In this document: positions 1-8,258 of the stretch, piece by piece
Position numbering within the stretch: position 1 is the first letter of the stretch
How the letters are laid out: every line of letters starts with the position of its first letter
DNA from: Ichthyophonus hoferi
Taxonomy: Eukaryota; Opisthokonta; Ichthyosporea; Ichthyophonida; Ichthyophonidae
Direction of reading: 5' to 3'
DNA: 16,102 bases
Assembly: GCA_002751075.1 (NCBI GenBank)
Contig: NAOQ01001023.1
Location: forward strand, 1 to 16,102
Position numbers and translations under genes: made by a program
Notes under the pieces: model-generated
Databases searched by the model: none
What the model was told of the DNA's origin: nothing
The model's input: the letters and a program-made list of their open reading frames with translations, nothing else

Positions 1-734
1 TTCTATAAGTTATTGTATCTTATTGCAGCATTCTGCCACTATTGCCCTTGGACTACAATAACTGGTGCCTAGATTTCGTGCCTCTCCATGAGTTAGAGAA
101 CTGTTTACTAACATTAAATAGTTAAAATTGTTATTATTCACATTATAATATTGCACCTCTTACTAATTGGTCCCATTGAGCAATATCTACATTAACACCT
201 AAATGCATCAAAGTTTCGATTCCATCTAAATTAGAACAAAGGAATTATTGCTACAGCCAGTTAATTAGAAAGTCTGCATACGCGCCTTCTGTAGAACTCC
301 TACCACCTCAACTGGGACTTAAAGAAAGATCGGATTAATTAAATATTTTCAACGCTACCCCAATGAAAAATACTTCTACAAATAATCAATCATCAATAAC
401 AGATTACTATAATTACTATTACTGGCACTAATATTAAGATATTAAGACTAATACCAAAGGACCCAAATGCATATAAACCAGTTTTAAACTGATACAGAAC
501 TAACCATAGTTACCTGGGTTAGGATACGTATGCCTTACATTGCCCATTATTATGGTGCAACTGGAGGGATATGTATATGAAGGAGAAGGGCTTCATAATA
601 AGATATACTACATTATGTACATAGAAACGTGTCATTGACCAATCTACAGATATGTTGCATATATTGTAGAGCACAATGCAGACTATTTTCTCGTCCACTA
701 TATATAGGCCACTGGAATATTGTTCCGATAAACC

Positions 735-803
735 TGTAACTTAATATAACCTAATATAGTATAACATAATATAGTATAATATAGTATAATATACCATAAG
801 ATA
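735..803. repeat. Degenerate TAATATAGTA low-complexity repeat
   Basis: Repeated units close to taatatagta, such as cataatatagtataatatagtataatatac. It resembles the TATAG/TAGTA simple repeats found elsewhere in the window. Confidence 0.8.
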
Positions 804-1717
804 CATACACATAAACACATACACATATTATCCATCTCACTTTTTTTTAATATCAGTTAGTATAGTTTCTGTCACAAGTAATCAATTTCCTGATAGTCAC
901 GTCATAATGAATCAGTGACATATCTTAGTGAGGAATTTGTGTCGCACAGTTTGTCCAGGTGTGTGGTAAGATATTTTTCCGGTAACTACAATTCATATTT
1001 GGAATAAATTATCTTCTTTTTTTACTATTTTGTTTTTCCCGAAAGAAAGGTGTTAGGTTGTTCAGTACATACGGGTTGTACAATATTTGATTGATATAAT
1101 TAATCATACAACAGCGGTCAATATATGTTTGGCCGGCCCACTTCGTCCTTTTGTGGGCGATTGACAATAAACTTCAGCATCGGACAATCTTGATCTCCTT
1201 GACGGATCCTTGGAATAGATAAGGTAAGGAAAATAGCATGTGCTGCCGCAGAATTACTGCTGATATATTGGTGATATACATCCATTCAATCTATTGGATA
1301 TTAGTAACAATTAAAAGAGGAGTATTTAATTAATTTAGCTATTTCTTCACACATCCAGCATATTGCTTAGTCATCCCGCTTAAAACAAGTTCTGCAGACT
1401 TGTTCAATAATAAAAGTATGTCTTAGAGTATTTGTATTTCATTTATGCAAAAAGACACCTTTAAACACTTCATAATCCGGTTTTTTCTCCCCTTCTAAGC
1501 GAATACCGGTCACAGGAACACTCGTGCCTCCCCAGCAGTTTGTATACTTTATTGTAGTAAAGATTGACTAATTAGCGTTCAGTAGGATCATTGGTGTACT
1601 GTATATGGACTTTAAAATATTTAACCAATTTTATCGCATATTTAGAACAACTGATATGTGACAACCTACCATATAATACAATTGTTTATAATGATAACAG
1701 GTATTCATATGGGATCA

Positions 1718-1945
1718 AATCAATGAATCATATCAGTGAACCAATAAATATCTAGGGTTATTATAAGTATATTATTCGTTATTAACCCAATAAGTTAATT
1801 GCAATTAGGCAAATTAGGTACCAATCATAATAAAATCAATTGAGAACCAATAATCACATAGCAGAATATAGATGTAGTTAACCAATGAGAATGGTTATAC
1901 CAATCTCTTGAGAACATATACGAACCAGAGTAGCCATTATAAAGT
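1718..1945. repeat. Interspersed repeat family A, copy 1 (decayed)
   Basis: It shares with 2940-3080 the ordered blocks CAATGAATCATA, GAACCA/CAAACCA, ATAT-TAGG, and CAATTAGG followed by GGTACCAATCA/GGTATCAATAA. Further on, CGAACCAGAGTAGCC near 1920 resembles ACAAACCAGGGTAGCC near 3428. No coding capacity is visible. Class unknown, probably a non-autonomous element. Confidence 0.5.
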
Positions 1946-2849
1946 ACTTCTTTAAACGCATTTATGTATCTATCGAGCTCTACCTACCTATATATATACT
2001 ATGATATTAAGAAAGTATGTATGACAGTATGATAGTATGATATATGATATTATAATATTTCTAAGTAGCTTGAGTTGACAGGAGTTTCGGGATAGACAAA
2101 TGGTAAACAACCACCACCCTCCTCTCGTTAAATGAAGTATACTATACAACTAACTATAGCTAAAAAAGAGTAAACCCCAATAAAAAATATTGATTACTCA
2201 CAAAGAATCCATATCAAAATTAACTAGAAAAGAACGTATTTTCTTTCTAGTGATAAACGAATATAAAAAGTATATAGAAAAGAACGAGATGTGAAGGCAC
2301 AGTGACCGCTTTGGTTCCAACAAAGACTAAATTCCAAGATCAGAAGGTAGCACAATAAAAAGTCATGCGTAATAATGTGCTAATGTATATCATATCCTAT
2401 CTTATATGTTGTGCAATAGGGTCTAGTTGCTATTCAACTCGAGTCAACATTTGTCACATGTAATTGTTCTACTATATGGCGAAATCCTGTACACCCTCCA
2501 TGTAATCAACTATACCCACTGGACGTCTAATAGCTAATACCACATATAATAAAGCATATAGGCTTGGGGAACCAAACGGGTTCTGGGCATGCGTTTTTGT
2601 TTTAAATGTAGTGTATGAATTTATCTAAGTATTTAAGTTGTACATTGGCCCAATCTAAGTGTGTTAGATTTTGGAACATACTAGAAACAGATAATTGAGT
2701 CCATCATCTGTCACAATATTTTTTTTGCATTTTATCTAGTGAGGCGACACCATACACATCCAAACCTATTAAAAAAATGATGGTTGTGATTAGATGCAAG
2801 AGTCATAGATTAGCTGTTTATCAGATTATATCAAATGCTTGGATCAAAA

Positions 2850-3450
2850 TCATATTTGATCAACTATGACCTTGACCAATAAATTCATCTCGCCATTATC
2901 ATCCTAATTACAAGAGGTGGAATTCAGATGCTCACAATCGTTCAATGAATCATAACAGCAAACCAGTAGCTATATTAGGATATTACAGAACTACTAATAT
3001 TTGCTATTGATGGTCTAAATTATGTACCTATCGCGATCCAACCAATTAGGTATCAATAAATAATCAAAAATGAAATTTACATACACTTAACTCCTTAAAA
3101 AGCATTCGAATTAATTGCTAGATAAATTAGACATTCATTTATACAAACTAATAGTTCCACAGTCACTTTGCCATTGATACAAAATAATCGCCGCTATCTT
3201 TAATATCCTCTACCTCGTTATCTGTACTTAACAGGTTGTGTTTCATGTTTGTTAAGCTTAGTAAAGACATCAAACAAGACCTCAACGTTTGCAACACGAT
3301 ATACTAAATGTAATAATGACATCTAAATCTAGAAGAATAAGTAATGTTACTGTCACTCTTAATGAAAAAACCTACAAAAGCCTACAAATCATATATACGT
3401 ATATACATCAATACTCATGCATGATACAAACCAGGGTAGCCTTATTTTGA
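2850..3450. repeat. Interspersed repeat family A, copy 2 (decayed)
   Basis: The 2943-3080 part resembles 1721-1860. The 2855-2885 part (TATTTGATCAACTATGACC, then TTGACCAATAAAT) resembles 12145-12177, and ACAAAATAATCGCCGC near 3179 resembles ACAAAATAACCGCCAC near 12391. The blocks keep their order, which suggests one element with three decayed copies. The ends are not defined. Confidence 0.5.
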
Positions 3451-3876
3451 CCGTTAAGGGTCCGGTTGTTTTGTAATATATCTCTGAGGATTTTTTTTTA
3501 AAATAATTTTTTAACAGGTATGAAAAATTACCAAAAATTACCAGCGTACACTAAAATGATTTTAAGTTCGTGAGAATCTAGTTTCTAGTTTCTGAAATTG
3601 ACTTAGAGCCAAGGGTCAAGGTCGTGTGATCATCCCTGATCTAGTCTATACCTATCTACGATTATATACCGCTTATATATGTATATGTCTATGGTTTGGG
3701 TTGGGAGGGAGGTTCGGAAACATGTCCAGAGTCATAACGGGGTTTTTCTCCTCTCATCTGCAAAGAGTAGCTATTCATATTAGCATTTGCTGAAACGGGA
3801 AAATTTTAAAGTAAACACAGTATACCCCGACAAGGATTCATGTCAGGTGGCGGACTATAGTGTAAACAAGCCTACA

Positions 3877-4058
3877 AGCTTTGTCTCAACCACACGTTGG
3901 TTAGTTTATATTATTATAAACGCATGTTTCGCAGTGAGACCAAATTCGGATTAAACTAAATACTTAATATGGTATACAGGATTAATCTCAATTACTACGT
4001 AGATTTGATAGAATCTATATTATGTGAGTAATATATTAGCAGATAATAAATAAATAAG
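3877..4058. repeat. Interspersed repeat family B, copy 1 (GTCTCA...TGAGAC foldback)
   Basis: Begins with TTGTCTCAACCACA and has TGAGACCAAAT at 3935-3945, giving an imperfect inverted repeat of about 58 bp with an inner palindrome GTTTATA...TATAAAC. It then continues to AGATAATAAATAAAT. The same ordered blocks recur at 5664-5853. Likely a small non-autonomous DNA element; no coding sequence. Confidence 0.65.
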
Positions 4059-4208
4059 GAATCATTGTAGTGCATTATTATTAACATTATCGTTGTAGAA
4101 CTCTATCCCGCACATAGGCTTATATACATATACAATGAAATAGACTACATGTTCCAACAGTATTAATAAAAGAAAACAGTCTGAATTGAAATATTTAAAT
4201 CAATAATG

Positions 4209-4281
4209 ATACATACAAACATACATACATGCACACACACATACATACATATATATATACATATATACATACATACATACA
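4209..4281. repeat. (ATAC)n/(CA)n/(TA)n compound microsatellite
   Basis: ACATACAT tetramers, then CACACACA, then ATATATAT, then ATACATAC again. It lies downstream of the candidate terminal exon. Confidence 0.9.
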
Positions 4282-4384
4282 CAGGCTCAAACAGTAGAAA
4301 GTAAACCAAACAAAGATAAAGATGAGTTGATATCATCCTTAAAGATGAGAGCACATACATATAGGAATGCAACTACCTCTCCAT

Positions 4385-4401
4385 TTATATTATAGAATAT
4401 T
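4385..4401 (-). CDS. Candidate terminal exon of the BICRA-like gene
   Basis: A possible last exon. The acceptor ..ttgttgtggatag at 4402 is preceded by a good pyrimidine tract (cccttactctttttctc). Joined in phase 1, it gives EYSII and a stop at 4387-4385. A rival acceptor at about 4583 (gacatgtag) would give VKKEGEGKE and a stop. Neither tail is conserved and no clear AATAAA was seen just downstream on this strand, so the true 3' end is open. Confidence 0.25.
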
Positions 4402-4675
4402 CTATCCACAACAATAGAGAAAAAGAGTAAGGGTCATAAACGGTAGCAGTAAACATACAAATACCAAAGTGCTATCAATCCACTATCCCGTTATACATCC
4501 TATCACACCATTACAAATCCCCTGGTACATGGCCTATTCCTTCCCCTCTCCCTCTTTCTTTACTACATGTCATACAGTAATATTTAACAGTATGGTATTA
4601 TAGTCATAAAATAAGAAGATAGCATGAGAGTACAAGAGAATGATAGTATAGAAGGGGAAAAAAAAAAGGTCTTAC

Positions 4676-4764
4676 CTAAGCGGAATTTTAATTGGTTGGC
4701 TACAGATTTCTCCGAAGTGACGGCTGCCATATCATCCTTAACAATATCTGATAGGATAAGATAC
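4676..4764 (-). CDS. BICRA-like gene, coding exon 9: end of GLTSCR1 domain
   Basis: An 89-nt exon with acceptor tatacattcag and near-consensus donor TTAG|gtaaga, phase 2 to 1. It encodes RYLILSDIVKDDMAAVTSEK and a short tail ending KFRL. It aligns with human MIDRMFIQEEK. Reading through the donor would give a Phe-rich tail and a stop near 4584, which could happen by intron retention, but the strong donor argues for splicing onward. Confidence 0.7.
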
Positions 4765-4795
4765 CTGAATGTATATAAAGACATTTAGTATAGCG

Positions 4796-4826
<31 letters not shown>

Positions 4827-7800
4827 GCCAAGCACACATTCATAATATAATATAATATAGTCTAATACCAAAAATGTTATTATATATATAGATCTGTAAA
4901 TGTTTGTTTATCGCTATATATGATTTAGTAGTAAAGTTAATCTATACACAGATATGTGATTGTGCATCATATCCTAGCGACATGTAAGTATTTATTACTA
5001 TTAGTATCGCTTAAATATCACTGGGGCATCAGATTACGTTTTAAAAATAAAAAATAAAAATACAAATATTATTATTCATGGGATCCTATATCCAAATCTC
5101 CAATTTGGACTGTGAACGAAATGATAAGATATAATAAGATATAATAAAACATAATAACCTATAGTAACGTGTAGTAATATATAATAACGTACAGGGTTTG
5201 TTACCTTTCTAGCTGACTATTATTATCTCTCCCTTCCCTACGTAGTAATGATTTGAATTGATTCTCAACATTCAGTGCATGTAACTGTAGATGGCTTGCC
5301 GCCTCCACAAACATGTCGTCGGCTGGGTGTATAGAAAGAATAGAAATAATTTTTAATATCACACAACAGTATCATATATATATATATGTATGTATGTATG
5401 TATGCATGCATGCATATATATCCATACCTTTCTGTATTACATCATCTGAGTATTCCGATTCCAGGTATATACGGTAACAAGTTAATCTCTTGATTGCGTC
5501 ATCAACATCTGCAAAAGGTCTACATAGGAAGCCAACATATAGGTTAGATAACAAAATATCTAGTTTACTCTGTACTATGAATAGTAAACATACAGAATAA
5601 CCCTTTATAGTTATTGTAGAAACGGCAACACAGAGGGCAAATATAATATACCTGTCTTTATCTTAAGCCCCGTCTCAATCACAGTGGTCCATTTATACCA
5701 TTCTAAACACATGTGATGCGCTGAGACCAAATCTATATCAAACTGCATACCTAGTATAATGTTATGTAGTAATTAATCTTAATCTGAATCATTATGTATG
5801 TAGGTTTGATAGATAATTTCTCTCATTGAATTAATACCAGATAATAAATAAATGGAATATATAGGGTATAGGGGATAATTAAGTCCATCTGTCTATCACT
5901 TGACTATTTGGCGCCTAATCCTATACATATATACATATATGCATACAATATTAATCATGGTCAGAAAAGAGAAACCCAAACACACTTCGAGCAGAATAAT
6001 GTGCAGTGGAATTCGAGACAAAATAAAATGCAATCACAATATCACTGTAGGTAATAACCATAAATCATTTTAAGTATGCGAGCTGTGGAGTAGTATAGTG
6101 TAGTGTAGTATAGTATAGTATAGTACAGAGTAGTGTAGTACAGTATGGTGCAGTGTGGTGTAGTATAGAGTGTAGTGTAGTATAGAATAGTATAGTATAG
6201 TGTACAGTGTAGTGTAGTATATAGTGTAGTGTAGTGTAGTGTAGTATAGTGCAGTGTGTAGTGTAGGAGGGAGTTCAATTTACCTGTCATAATCTGGGGC
6301 ATCCACTAATTGCTGATCATATTTATATGCATCGGTAAACCTAATATAGTATAAGAGAAAGAGAGAGAGAGAAAGAAGTCTCAAAAAATGTTTTTCATAT
6401 TGCGGTACATATTATATACTTTATTATAATACGATACAGTGTTATTAACACCACAAAACATAATACAGCAATACAGCACTTGTAACAAAACTATAATATA
6501 GTATTATAGACAATATTATAATACAATACAGTGCTAGTAACATAACACAATTAAGGCTATAGGTTTTGTTGCAAATCAACATCTTTCTACCAATCTATTT
6601 GCAAAACTATAATATAATGTAAATTGTTATAAGGTTATTGGTTTTACATTCACTAAAATTAAAAAGTATCATTTTAGTGATAATGCAGTATTAATATAGT
6701 ATTATTATATAATAATTAAAAATATCATAAATTAAAATGTATTAATTAAAATTATGATATATATTAGGCTACTACTTAGAGATAGCATATTTGAAACATT
6801 CCATTATGTTAGCATGGCCATATTTCCAATAGCACATAAGAACTGCTGAGTGGGTATGGGTTTATATATGACAAGAGCAGGCAATCGGATAGTATAAGAT
6901 AGGATAGTATAGTGTAATATAGTAGCATATCTAAAGGATCTTAATAGTAATTATTGCTAGGAGCTAGAGAGAAGAGAAAGAGAAGAAAAAAGAAATGAAA
7001 ACAAACCTTTTTTTAACCCCCTCTCTCCTTTTTCCTTCTTCTTTTGCAACTCGTTTTTGCGCATTAGGCTGTTGTTGCTGGGTTTGGTTGTTAACCTGGG
7101 TTCGTGTTTTCACAGGTGGCCTTTTGCTAGGTGTATTGCTTCCACTATTACCTCCACTCGGGTCTCTAATATGAGAGGGATGGGAAAGAGGGAGGGGGGA
7201 ATTAGCAGTCTGCAATGAGTATAAATTATAAAATTATAAGCAACCAATCTCCAGAGCTGTATGTATAATATGTTTTGTTTTGTTTTGTTTTGTTATGTTA
7301 CATTGTGATGGGTAGGGTGGTATCTTTCTAGTGCAGCCACTAACACTTACAAGTAAACCTCCAGCACAACACATACACACACTGACCTTCCCGTATTCAC
7401 GGTTGGTTTGACAATATTTCTCTGTGTGGGTTTCATGACAACCTGCTGTTTTTTAGATGGTAAAGTATTGTGCAATGGGGTTGATGTAGCTGTTCTTGTG
7501 ACCTCACTTGCATATCCATCGGCTGGTAGACGACCCGATTGTGGTACAGATCGAAGGGTTCCAGAGGTACTGTTTGGTACTGGGACAGTATAGCTGGTGT
7601 TGTAATTGCGAGGTGCTGTACTCAAAGATAGAACACCTTGGGAGAGAGAAAGATTTGTTGCAGACTTTAAAGTGCCCTGATCTGTAGGGTCCAGTACAGT
7701 GGCAGTGTTGGGTATTTGATATGATGGTTGTTGTTGTTGCTGCTGTTGCTGAAATATTCGTATTCTTTCTTGTTGTATCTGATGTTGCTGTAGGTGATGT

Positions 7801-7966
7801 TGTCGCAACTGCTGCTGCTGCGATAATGGTTGGTGTTGTGGGGTTTTTTGTACTTGTGAAGCTTTTTGCTGTTGTGATTGAGGTGGTAATTGTTGTGTTT
7901 GTGACTGTAAATGTTGCTGTTGCTGTTGCTGTTGCTGCTGTTGTTGCTGCTGTGTTTGTTGTAGTA

Positions 7967-8035
<69 letters not shown>

Positions 8036-8130
8036 GCTGAGATAAATTAACAGCTGAAGAAGAACCCAGCCCTGATGACAACGATTGTGATTGTAGTGGT
8101 TGGGAATGTAAATGCTGCTGTTGGTGGTGC

Positions 8131-8181
<51 letters not shown>

Positions 8182-8217
8182 GGTTTTTTCTGCTGTAGTA
8201 GTAGTTGTTGTTGCTGT

Positions 8218-8258
<41 letters not shown>

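Larger units (their letters stand above)
1..4160. other. Intergenic AT-rich region, no gene seen
   Basis: No open frame of meaningful length and no RNA gene was recognised. It holds AT-rich low-complexity DNA, including a TATAG-like run at about 735-800, and decayed copies of interspersed repeats described separately. It lies downstream of the minus-strand gene and may contain its 3' UTR at the high-coordinate end. Confidence 0.6.

Noticed and set aside
4163-4372. Minus-strand Cys/Tyr/Met/Val-rich frame
   Set aside because: Much of it is the ATAC/CA compound microsatellite, and it has no phase link to the gene above it.
6042-6302. Minus-strand Tyr/Thr/Leu/His-rich frame
   Set aside because: Most of it is the TAGTA/TAGTG simple repeat; only its first few codons overlap exon 6, in that exon's frame.
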